From the NCBI GenBank assembly GCA_905221615.1, contig CAJNDT010001236.1, positions 1-64,000 on the forward strand: a DNA stretch of 64,000 bases. Direction: 5' to 3'. Shown in pieces: positions 10,507-21,300 of this stretch. Source of the DNA: Symbiodinium sp. CCMP2592 (taxonomy: Eukaryota > Sar > Dinophyceae > Suessiales > Symbiodiniaceae). A model generated the notes under the pieces. The model searched no databases, had not been told where the DNA came from, and saw nothing but the letters and a program-made list of their open reading frames with translations. The position numbers and the translations under genes are program-made. Every line of letters starts with the position of its first letter. Position 1 is the stretch's first letter.

Positions 10507-11264
10507 AGGTCTGCCATCTGAGCCGGTGAATGTCTGAGCATTGCCCAAACTGCTGCCTGAGCAGCTTGTAAACTTTTCGGCTCGTCAGTGACGAAGCCTT
10601 GCTTTGATGACGTAGTCCCAGCCTTCTTTTCCTGAAGGCCACCAAAACGTGGTTGCGTTGCGGTGTAGGGTTTAGGATGACTAAGTCAGCCTTGCTGTAG
10701 TCCATGTGGGCAGCCAAAACTCTTTGTTGACATCTAGCAGGTTTTTCCGAATGCACGAATGTGAGCCCGTCATATCACGCTCATTCGCGAGTGCTTCCGA
10801 AATGTTGAGCCTGTTGCAAGGTCGAAGCTGAGCGCCGTAGTCTTTTAAGTAGAGCAACACGCAGCATGGGAAATCTGGATCCGAAACTGTCCGCTTGCAG
10901 AAAGCTAGGACAGGCAGACTCTACTGATCCGCCGCAGTTAGATTCGAGATTGTATGCTGCAGGGTGTGAGGATACAGACGAGGGAACCTGAACGAGCCCA
11001 GCGGTGGCGGGCAAATGATTTCACCCTTAGGACAAAGCCGGTGGTATAATACTCAGCTGCCAACTGAGTTTGATTGAGTCTGGCATGTCTGGGACCTTCC
11101 ACCGTTCTAATAGTGTTATACTACCCAAAGAGTGTGTAAGTGGGTTCCCTTGGTTTTTGCAGCAGATGGGGTGGGTTCCCTGAGGGTTCCCTTGTTTTTT
11201 GCAACACTTCAGGTGGGCTACATATGGGTTCCCGTGTTTTTTGCAGCATTTCGGGTGGGTCTGT
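10507..11264 (+). repeat. Segmental duplication, copy 2, ending abruptly at 11264
   Basis: This is the direct-repeat partner of 7431-8127. Similarity stops exactly at GGGTGGGTCTGTG (11264), where an unrelated coding fragment begins. In copy 1 the minisatellite continues instead. This marks 11264/11265 as an insertion or rearrangement breakpoint. Confidence 0.8.
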
Positions 11265-12161
11265 GCCCAAGCAAGTCGCAAGCTCACCATTGTCACTCCT
11301 ACATCCCGTGTCTACGAACACCTGCGGCGCGGGCTGGGGCTTAGCAACCCACAACCCGCCAATGTTGAGACCGGGGCCGCCTGCCGCGTTGTTGGCGAGG
11401 GCACTCAGTTGGTGGACTACATCCGAGGCTACATTCCTGACTTGCCCCCTCCAGGCTCGCTTGTGTCAGTCGAGCAGGCTGAACTCCTGTATCGCTTCTT
11501 CTGTGACCATCATAGCGAGTTGGGCGGGTTCATTGACCTGTTTACGACTACAGTGTGCGCCGGAACTACGGGGACTGCAGACATCTGTCTAGTCGACAGG
11601 GCTGGCAAGTTCACCATGACCGGGGAAGACGCTCACCAGCGCCTCACGGCAGGAAGTACGAGACCAACTGGCCCGCTCATCCTTGCCTCGCCGCACCATT
11701 CGTGGGGCATTATCGCTGCACTGGAGCTTCATGCGACCCTACATAACACAGCGGTAAATGGGGAGCTTCTCTATCGCAACTATGGGCTGGCTCAGCTCGG
11801 CCTCTGCCTGCAGTTTCATGATGACACGGTCACTGAGCAGGATTTCTAATATTGGTGGGCAGTGAATAGGGTTCCGCCAATTTGCGATGCCTGCTGTTTG
11901 CTCGGGCATGTGGGGTTGCCTGAGATGCCCGTACAGCTGCTTCTTCGAGGCATGGACTTTTCCATCACTGGCCCGGCAGGTCAGCCCTGCACCGTTCGAC
12001 CATTCCTGCCGGTCTTATACACGGAGCGACTTTGCTCGGACGACAAGAAATGCCAGCTTCTTTACATGCTTCCCGACTCGGCTATAATCGAGCGGCCGGC
12101 TGAGTTTCAGCGCCTACTGGATTCCTGGCCACCCAGAGCTCCCATCGAACGAACACAGTGA
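11265..12161 (+). pseudogene. Truncated ORF of unknown function with one in-frame stop
   Basis: The coding-like frame begins right at the duplication breakpoint without its own start codon. It runs as RKLTIVTPTSRVYEHL and onward to a TAA at 11847-11849, then continues in the same frame to the TGA at 12159-12161. The second part holds a CDACCLLGHVGLPEM motif that could bind metal. Composition and length (about 298 codons) look like the C-terminal end of a larger protein that lost its 5' part. An A-rich tail downstream (12684-12691) would fit a 5'-truncated retroposed copy, but that is inference. I do not recognise the family. Confidence 0.4.
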
Positions 12162-12631
12162 GCGACCGTCGACATACGTCGTTGGGTCTGCTGCCACAGG
12201 TAAGCTTCGTTGAGTAGCACTGCTTGCCTGGACCAGTGGCAAGGCTGTCGTTGGAATTGCGCTGTGGCGCGTCTGATGTTTGTCGGCTGGAGGTGATGTT
12301 GGTTGCATCGACTCCTGGCCACATCACGCTATTGTGCTCGATTGCCATTGGACTTTGGACTTCTGGACTTTCGTGCGCACGATCGTTTGGTAGCAAGGTT
12401 GCAGGGACTGTCCGTTGTCGGACGCGACGAGAACGGCAGTCGGAGTTCTTGGGTTTGGAGCTCCACCTGTTGCCTTGGGCTGCTTGGGGTGACGACCCCT
12501 TGTGGTTTCCATTCGGTGGCTGAGAGGGCTGTAGTTTGACTGAACGGCTAGCGCCGGCTAGGTCTGCGTGCCGCAGTCTTTTGTTTTCCCTCCTTGTTTC
12601 ACCGCTGTATTTGTTGCTTGTTCGTGTTTGT
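12162..12631 (+). other. Possible 3' untranslated tail of the truncated ORF
   Basis: No gene is seen. It lies between the stop at 12161 and the first A-tailed module, so it may be 3'-UTR of a retroposed copy. Confidence 0.3.
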
Positions 12632-12691
12632 TTGTTTGTAGGGACCGAGTGCTACAGCCGTAGCCGACGAGGCCCGCCCACGCCAAAAAAA
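12632..12691 (+). repeat. A-tailed repeat module, copy 1
   Basis: The module begins TTTGTTTGTAGGGACCGAG, continues GCTACAGCCGTAGCCGACGA, and ends in GCCCGCCCACGCC plus an A run. An almost identical copy lies at 12894-12956. The shape, a conserved 3' sequence plus an A run, resembles a LINE or SINE 3' end. Confidence 0.65.
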
Positions 12692-12893
12692 ATGAGACCT
12701 CGCTGCTGGTGACTGCCAATAGCTTTCAGGTCACTGCGAACTGACTGCTCCCCACGGTGGATGACAGCTAGATTGCCGTGTCTGAGGCCTTGCGGCTTTC
12801 GAACAGACCTTGCGCTGGATCTAGTCGGCATCTGCCGGCTTCGAAGCTTCATGACGTGAATTTTCACGCGAAAATTGAAAGTCTTTCTGTCTT

Positions 12894-12956
12894 TTTGTTT
12901 GTAGGGACCGAGTGCTACAGCCGTAGCCGACGAGGCCCGCTCACCCCAAAAAAAAA
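12894..12956 (+). repeat. A-tailed repeat module, copy 2
   Basis: Direct copy of 12632-12691 with a few base changes and a longer A-rich tail. The two copies are 262 bases apart, start to start, and the sequence between them is not duplicated. Confidence 0.65.
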
Positions 12957-15284
12957 GAAAAACTGAACGTCTTTCTGATTTTGGCAGCCTTTGCACCTCT
13001 CAGATGTGCAATGTAGAAATTGGGCACGATTCTTGGATGAGCGATGTGTTTTGCGTGGCTTAGTCTTCCCTGTGGCATCTTGGGGTTAAACCACACTAAG
13101 CAGATGCGGGTCTGATGATGTGTTCCCTGCTTTGGCCTTGGTGTTGTTGCACCCACTGCGAAGAACTGGAATTCCAAACGCTTCAAACAAATACTTCCAT
13201 CGAAGCCGTGCGGGAGATGAGTTTTTGAAGTCAAGAGGTGGACTGCTTCAAACATGTGTATGGTTATGTAATGCAGAAAGCAAAGTGCTTCCTTGTTTTC
13301 TGAAAAACCAAACTGTCACCAGAAAACCCAAACGTGCAAGTTTTTGGCCTAATACGCGTGACACAAAACGAAAACCCAAGATGTGTCTCATCGAATGTTC
13401 CAGTGTTGAAACTTTGAGTTTCACCAATGAATCTTTCAGGGCAAAAACTCCACACAGCCAAATGAGGTTTGGTAAGGCCTTTAAGGTTCGATTGCAAAAT
13501 GGGAAATTCGAGTTCGGGGTGTCGGGTTTGGGGTGGATTTTTTTGTGAGGCAAACCCACACGACGTACGATGCATGTCCAGAGCATGCGCTACAATCCTA
13601 CGGCTCTTTACTTTGGACCATTAGACCCTGTAACTTCGAAGAAGACAAGACGTCCTAAAACTCTAAAGCTCCAAAAGCAACAAGACACACCCTTACCGCT
13701 TGAATTCTGAACTCCTCAATCTTGAGAGCGAAGCGAGTTTCGAGAGTCGAAAAACGATGCCTTGCACGCTCATGCCCCGAATCGACCCTTCCATCTGGAT
13801 ATGGAGCGAGATGATGTAGAGGGCAGGTGTATACCTGACGTGGACAAAAACCTTTCGTGAGGGGCATATACTTTCTGAGCTTGAACAGTGTCCGAGAGGC
13901 AGCCAGCAAGCTTGCAATTGCATGAAGTCTCAGCATGTGTGTTGACTCTCACCGGGCATTTGTTTTGAGCACGCTAGGTTTTGGCCCAGAATCAGATATT
14001 GCTTACCGGTTATCATGCACCCGCCATTGTCACGGCAAGTTCGAAGTTCCCGGAACAAGCTTGGCAACAACTACAAGTGTTGGAAGTAGCTGCATTTCAT
14101 GCCACTGTTCCTGTTCTTGAGGCTGGCTGCAAGTACTTTTGACTTCTTTTGTTCTCAATGCCTTCCTGAACCACCTGTGATCAAGATGAAGGCTGTAACC
14201 TTTCGTGTTTTGGGTACGTTGTGAGGAAGTGTGCAGAGCAGTCGAAGTTCTGGGAAGCTGAGGTTTGATGTAAGCTGTCGTGCAAAAAAAAAACTTTGTT
14301 CCTGCAAATTGCCTTGTCGTTGTCATGTCAGCAAAATCACGACGGGCAGAAGGCAAATACACCCAAAATGCCACATTCTACAGGTCCAAACCCTTAAGCC
14401 CTAGAGCTTTAAGCCCTGCCGGCCCAAAGCCAAAGTCAACAGACGTACAACGGCTTCAGTGCATCGGTGTTGGAACCATCATAAAAGCACCGCTTTCTAT
14501 GAACATAAATATGAGAAACACTTCCTACAGCGCCTGGTGAGCTTGGCTGTGACTGAAGCATTTTCCGGCTCTGAGCTGAGCCCCCAAGTCTGCTGTAGGG
14601 TACAAAACAGGACGAGCACGATGTCGAAGCGACGTTGCTTGTCTGTAAACCCTAAACCCTATACCCTAAGCCCGAACCCATCAAGTTCACAATTTTAGGG
14701 TTCGGACTGTAAGCTTCAAGGTTTAGGGCAGATTTTCTCCGGCAGCAGGGTGAGAAATGCAAGTGCACCCCTTTTAAGGGTTCGTTCTATCAGGGTACTA
14801 GAAAGGATGGACTTAGAGAGGCACTGCACATCTTCATCCGAATCCGTTTGCCGCAGACGTTCAACCCCTCAACCTTGTATCATGGCGATCTGAGATGGTT
14901 CTCTACATTAGCGCAAGTTAGGGCGCCTCATTCTTAAAGTGACGGAGTCTCTCGGGTCCTAAATGGCACCCGGATGTGGAAATCCACCAACATTAATGGA
15001 ACAGGGGAGGAGTCTTCCGTGTGTCCAGGAATCTGCTTACCGGATCAGGCCCTGGGGTTTGAAGCTTGGGCCTTATCTTCGGGGCGGGCCCTCCCCTAAA
15101 CTGCAACCCTAGTCCCTGCACCGCTGCAACCCTAAACCCCGCAACCCTAAAACCCTAAAGCCGTAAAACCCCAAAATCGTAAAACCCTAAACCCTAAGAA
15201 CTCTAAACCCTGCAACCCTAAAACCCTAAACCCTAAACTCCACACCTCTGCAACCCTGAAAGCCCAGGCTGCCTTCCCTTTCAG
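12957..15284. other. Intergenic or intronic sequence with first telomere-like repeats
   Basis: No gene was recognised. From about 14640, and especially 15090-15240, degenerate CCCTAAA/TTTAGGG repeats appear. Exons of the downstream permease-like gene could be hidden here, but I could not support any. Confidence 0.4.
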
Positions 15285-15392
15285 ATTGGGGAGATCAATT
15301 GCGGCCTGAACCTGCTATGTCAGATCTCTGGGACCATGGTGGGCCTCATTGGCGCCATGACGCCGCTTCGCTCGCGCATTCTTTTTTGGTGG
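15285..15392 (+). CDS. Permease-like gene, tentative 5' exon
   Basis: A pyrimidine-rich acceptor (CCTTCCCTTTCAG) precedes an open stretch reading [16 protein letters not shown] and then [18 protein letters not shown], a hydrophobic segment like the N-terminal region of NCS2 permeases. The end is set at a GT (15393) that gives phase 0 for the next exon; other ends are possible. It could also belong to a different gene. Confidence 0.4.
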
Positions 15393-18300
15393 GTTCAGGG
15401 CTTCGGGTTCAAGGCTTAGGGTTTAGGGGTTTACGATTTAGGGTTTTACGATTTAGGGTTTGGGGGTTAGGGTGGAGGGCTTAGGTTCGCGGTGGAAGGT
15501 TTAGAGTTTACGATTCTCGGCGAGAGGTGAAACTTTGGATGGACAATCATGCAAAGCCAAACTAAAAAAATCCTAAACCCTAGACCCCTGTCTATTGAAG
15601 AGCCTAAACCTTTGCAGCCCAGGGTCACAGTTCTCGGAGATTTGTGTCGCATGATACCGAATGCTGCGCCAGGCTTAAACAGCACTAGCCGGATCGTGGA
15701 GAACATTTTTTTGTAACATAGGTTTTGGCGAGGCTTATTGGCTTGTATTAGGTGGAGGTTTACTGAGGTTTTCATACCGTGTTTCATGCGTGTGTATGCG
15801 GGTTCCATCAGGTTTTTACAGGGGTTAGGGCCAAGGATCTGTTGCAGCTTGCCACAGCGGTTCTTTCACGGGTTGAGGACTCAGGCTGTAATTAGGTTAC
15901 TCACAAGGGTTGTTGTTCATCTTCCATCATCGGCTTAAAGGAGAATCCTCTTGAGGCATATGTGCAAGAAGCTTGATTTTCTCCAGGCTTCTGGTTTGGA
16001 GGCCATGAAGTTTTGGCTTTTTGCATCGGTTTCGAGTAAATCCTAAACCTTAAAACCCTAAACCCTAAACTCTAAACCTTAGCAGTTTCAACATCTATGA
16101 AGGGTCCATGAGCCCGAAACCTTACCACTTGGTCTTACGAACAGTTGGGAAGCTGCGAACGGTTGAGGCTTCACATCTACGTCCAGGGTTTAGGAATCGT
16201 TAACAGTCTGAAGGCCGAACGGTTTAGGGTTTAGGGTTTAGGGTTTAGGGTTTAGGGAATGTATTCATTGCTTCTTTTTTCGCGTCAAGATGCGTTGATT
16301 GCCTGTGATTGCCGGTGCAGAGCCCTTCGTGACCCGTCACTTTAAGTCTTAAACCCTAGGCCAACCGCCTACAACCCCCCCAAAGCGTCAACTCTCGCGC
16401 TGAGTCCTGAACAACAAGCCACAACTCTAAAGCCGAAACCTAAACCAAGAATCAAAAACCAAGAACACAGAATCCACAATCCTGAAAGCCTAAACTTGCA
16501 GCAAAGGAAAGTGATGTTTTCGCTATAACCCCAACTCTGAACCCTAAAACCGTAAGACCCAAACCCTAAACCCTAAACCCCAAACCCTAAAAACTTTAAG
16601 CTTGCCGCAGAGGAAGGTGATGTCCGCGCCCTTCAAGGACGCCAGCGACCAGCACGAACTCAATGAGTTTATCATCGAGGTGCTCTATGGCAAAGTCGCT
16701 GGGGTGGCAGTTTGGGTTTAGGGCAATTTGGAGTTTTAGGGCTTAGAGTTTCGAGATTTTTAAGATGGGCCTTCGGGTTTGGGCGGTAGGGTTTAGCCTT
16801 GTTCCCTTGGTACTGGTGGCTGTAATGAGCAACCCAGGTAATTCCTGGCATGTGCATCACGATGATTTTCGGGAATTTCTACTATGCGTGGATGGCGGTC
16901 CGGCTTATGCGGAATCTTGGTTCTGGCTCAGCACATAGTGTAACGCATCATAACAGGGAGCTGTCGTAAGTTACATGCTATCCTTTTAGATTTGGATCCC
17001 CAGCGAGAATCCAGGAAAGAAGGGCACACCAACGTGTGCACAGTACCATATGGCATCAACACGCCGGCCGCGTTTGCATTTGTCTTTAGCATCGTGGCGA
17101 AAGCGGCAGAGGCAGCAGCCAGCAACTGGGCTTCATTCAGTGAAGTTTGGAGTAGTTGTAGTAGGATTTCTAAACCCTAAACCCTAAACCCTAAACCCCA
17201 GTGACACAGGGGATGGCATGGACTGGCGCGATGGAGTTATGCACGCATGGCGAGTTGGCTGTGTCGCCAACCTCGTCAGTGGTGTTGCTTGGCAGGGGAT
17301 CATTGATGACCTGTCTTCTTAAGACACATTGGTTGCCAGCGCTGTTAAGCAGATGTGCAGCATGCGAATGTGTATGTACATGTATGCAGACAGATATCTT
17401 GCGCATGTATATATGGAAGCATGTTTGCATAGATAGACAGGTCAGAGAAGGATCAAAATGTCTCCTAATTATCGGTCTGGTGGGTAGGAATTAGGAGATC
17501 AGTTTCGCGATCGTTGGAACAGACTTGATCTATCTTCTCCGTGGCCATTTTGGCGATAGCCGATCGGGCCATACCGAAAAATTCGGCGTCGGAGGTGGAA
17601 GTGAATAGGCTCGCTCGATTGCAGCCATGTCGTTCCCTCCCGCTGGCTTCCATCAAGGTCGGCAGATGGCGGCTCCGATGGCCCCACAGTTCGGGTTGCC
17701 TCGCCGGCTTGGTCAGCCTGAGAATCCGGGTAACTGGGGACACTACGTTCCAGGCGAGGCAGAGGCTCCCGAGAATCCCGCGGCTCCAGCTGCCGCATCC
17801 GGCGATTGGGGCTCTGGAGGCTGGGGTCGCGACGATCGTCGTGGACGTCGTGACCGTGGGGCTCCTGCTGCTCACAACCCCTTCGCTGTTCAGTGGCCTG
17901 AGTTCGTTCGCCAGCTCGTGGTCGAGGAAGAGGACGAGACCCAGAACTCGCTCCTCGTCATCGACAACCGCGATGAACGGGTGATCTCCCCGTTCCAGAA
18001 CTGGCTGGCCGAGGAGATCATCTCGAATGCCGCCAGCTCGATCAATGTGCTGACGGAGCGGGACTCGGTCATGCCCCCGAACTCGGGCTACCACTGTTCG
18101 CTGTTCGCGAACTATACGCTCGATGGCATCAAGGCCGTTCTGCTCTTTTCGATGTCTTCGAAAACAGGGGGACCATGTGCTCAGTGGGACTCCTACGCGA
18201 GTCGGGCGCTATCGCACCCGGCTTTCCAGCCCTTCACTTGGCCGGTGATGTTCGATACCTCGGCCACCTATGTGGATGTGAAGGTCTTCAATGGAAACGA

Positions 18301-21300
18301 GGTCCTGTTCCATTGGGTCTTCAGGGGCTACCGCTCGGACTCGGATCTTTCTGTCCAGCAGCAGTTCTGCGACGAGGTGTTGATCCGGTCAGCCAACGAA
18401 GGATGGTTCCGACCCTCGATCGTCATCTCGGTCTTCGTTGGATGGAAGGTCTCCGTGACCTCGTTCGAGGTTGGAGCCCGAGTCTACACGATCGGCCCGA
18501 GAGGAGCAGTGATGGCGAGCGACCATGCCATGAGCACTTGGTGACAGAACGCTCGTCCCGAGAAGGCTATGGGAACGACGCCGATCGTGTTGAGTTTCGG
18601 TTCCGGGACGCCAGTAACCGGATCGATCTCAAGTGTGGGAGGACTTCGGTGCCTGGCATGTGGCTCACAGTCAGCCACATCTCGGGCCCCGCTCTGATCA
18701 GCACGATCCAGGCCTGTCGGACCCAGCGTGCTCGCGTGGAAGGTCCAGACCACATCCAGCAGTTCGCGCAGCTGTCTGCGGTGATCGCCCCCTGGTACCA
18801 CAGTGCGTTCGCCAACGAACAGGTGCAAGTGGGAACTGCGACAGACGAGTTCCCGATGGATCATGGGAACTTCCACGTACGGGCTAGATCTAAGCTCAGG
18901 GTCTGCCCACTGGAGTTCGTCCGGCAGGAGGCGCTCGCCCACCGGTCGCACGATGAGAACAACGCCGTTCGAGCTCGGAACGGCCCCCCGGCTCTCATGG
19001 AAGAGGCGGCTCGGCAGGCGGTTCAGCAGCTGGGCTCCTCGGTCACTTCGGCGATCACCAACATGCCCACCTCGGCTCAGCAGGTGTTCGACCAGAGGGT
19101 GAGCACTGTTCCGGTGCCGGAGGAGGGCCAGCTCGGCCAGGAGCAGATCGCCGAGGAGGTCGTCACCGATGCCCGCGATCGCATGAGGGCCGACATGCGA
19201 TTCTCGCGCACGTCGGCTGCGATCACGCCTCAGGTTTTCACCGACGTGCTCCAGCACCGTGAGCAGGCGGAGTACGAGCGGATCAGCACGGTCAGGGTGG
19301 AGGAGACGGGCCAAGAGATCACGGCTTCCCCCTCCACTACGACCACGGTGCCGAAGGCGTTCGCCCCGGCTTACCCGCCGGCCAGATCGTCAACGGGGCC
19401 CTACACGATGGACAATTCGGAGTAGTTGTCGATCGAAGCCTAGGTGATGGTCGGTTTTTGTGCACGCTCCTAAGAGAGTGGTGCGCCGCGCGACCGAAGC
19501 CTCCTGGCGGATCAGCCGGGCTCTTCCGCGGAACAAACATGCCGAGCGATCCTCTCGGCGCGCTAGATCCCAGCGCATGTTCTGCCGGAAGTGAGATTGA
19601 TCAATACCTGTCTCAGGCACGGCGCTCGGTTACCATTAGCAGGCACGTGCGATCGTTCGTGCAGCTGTTCAGGCCCAGCATGGATAGGTCCGTTCGGAAG
19701 ATCCTATCCCTCCCCCTGTTCGGGGATGAATTTTGCCAATGGTTGGTGGATCTTCGGATGGCTCAGTTCGAGAAGCTCACGGCTGTTTCGGACGGGACGA
19801 TCGCTGAGTGTGTGCAAGCATTCATTGATCTTGTCCCTGCCCTCGAGGAACTCCACACGCCAGATCGGCGGAAGAACGAGGAGGAGCTCGGCAGGTGGGT
19901 TCCGTCGATCGAGCTGTTGTTTGTGCTGGTTCGTAGCACGGCAGCAGCGGGCTGGGCTGATCTGGCCACTGATCTGGGATTCGGCTTGGCTGAAGCTCCG
20001 GTCGTCTTCGGGCGATCGCCACTGAAGTCGAAGGGGACTGGCAAGGAGCCTCCTATGCCATTGCCGCTCGCCAAGAGGCCGCGGGCGATCGAGCCGAGGC
20101 CTGAAGATCCGCAGGCATCGCTCAAAACCCGTGAGCTCGGCGAGGCCCGAAAGTGGGGCATGAGGCTGAAAGCGATCGTGGAGAGGTGCGGCGAGCACGC
20201 CGCGATCGCGGGCAACCCGAAGCCGGGATCACCCCTGTCTCAAGATGAGATGAATGCATTGAGGTTGATCGTCTTCGAGAGTGGCGGTTTCCGCACTATC
20301 CAGCAGTGCGTTCGTCACTGGGAGAGGATTGAGACTTGGGCGAGGTCGCAGAACCTAGTGGTGATCCCGCTGACTACCGACGTGCTCGTCAAGTACCTCT
20401 TAGATCTCTCCGACCGAGGTTGCGGCCCCACCGTGATACCTTCGGTACGTGGGGCGGTCAAATGGATCTGCAAGCGGATCGGCTTGTCGTTGCCCGACCT
20501 CCTCGATCCCCGGATCATGGCCTTGCAGAAGAAGGTCTATGGCGATCGCGGGAAAGAGACGAGGGAAGCGGTTCCCATCCCTCTGATCTTGGTGGCGGCG
20601 CTCGAGCGGTTCGTGTGCGCTCGTTTTAAGTCGAGCCAATTCCCCATGGCGTTCTTCGCATGGTGGGTTCTCGTGATGATCTACTCGTCCCTCAGGTTCG
20701 ACGACGCGCTCCACGTCGTGCCCGAGGCGCTCGCCCTGAAGGACGAGGCTCTCTATGGGGTGGTTTGGCAGACTAAGGTCGAGCGACAAAAGAAGGGAAC
20801 GCGGTTCGCGGCGGCCAGAGTCTCCGTCTCCGGATCCGACTGGATGGAAGACGGATGGCACGCAGCTGCGTTCGAAATGGACGATCGCGACTACTTCATG
20901 AAAGAGCTCGAATCGGCTGAGCGATTCGCCGATCGGCCTGCCAGCTACCAACGGAGCATCCTGTGGCTGCGGTACGTGCTCACTACTGCAGCTTCGGACG
21001 ATCTGAAGCGCGGGCACATCTCGCCCGAGCGGCTCAAGGAGCTCCTGAAGATCGTGCCGGAGATCACCTGGCACTCCTGCCGAGTCACGCTGCTCTCGGC
21101 GGCGGTCCAGGCGCAGGAGCCCGATAAAGAGATCGGGCTCCAAGCGAACTGGAAGGATCCAAGCCAGCTGGTCCTGAAGTACGCTCGGAGCCGCAAAGAG
21201 ATCTCGATCGAGATGGTCAAGCGGCTCACGAAGAGGATAGCATCCGACTGGAAATCTCCACCGGAGTTCGAGGCCGACGATACCAATCTGGTCGACTTCG

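Noticed and set aside
12665..12680. CAGCCGTAGCC in the A-tailed modules as a spliced-leader relic
   Set aside because: Only eight bases (CCGTAGCC) match the leader and the rest diverges, so chance is likely.
15987..16028. Possible exon [14 protein letters not shown] after CTCCAG
   Set aside because: Phase would fit, but it is short and has no recognisable similarity, so it was not included in the gene model.
18484..19314. Minus-strand open frame of 276 codons within the gag-like region
   Set aside because: It lies opposite the + strand ORF and follows its GC-rich codon pattern; the same holds for the - strand frames at 20400-21143, 22497-23135, 23136-24176 and 26096-27130.
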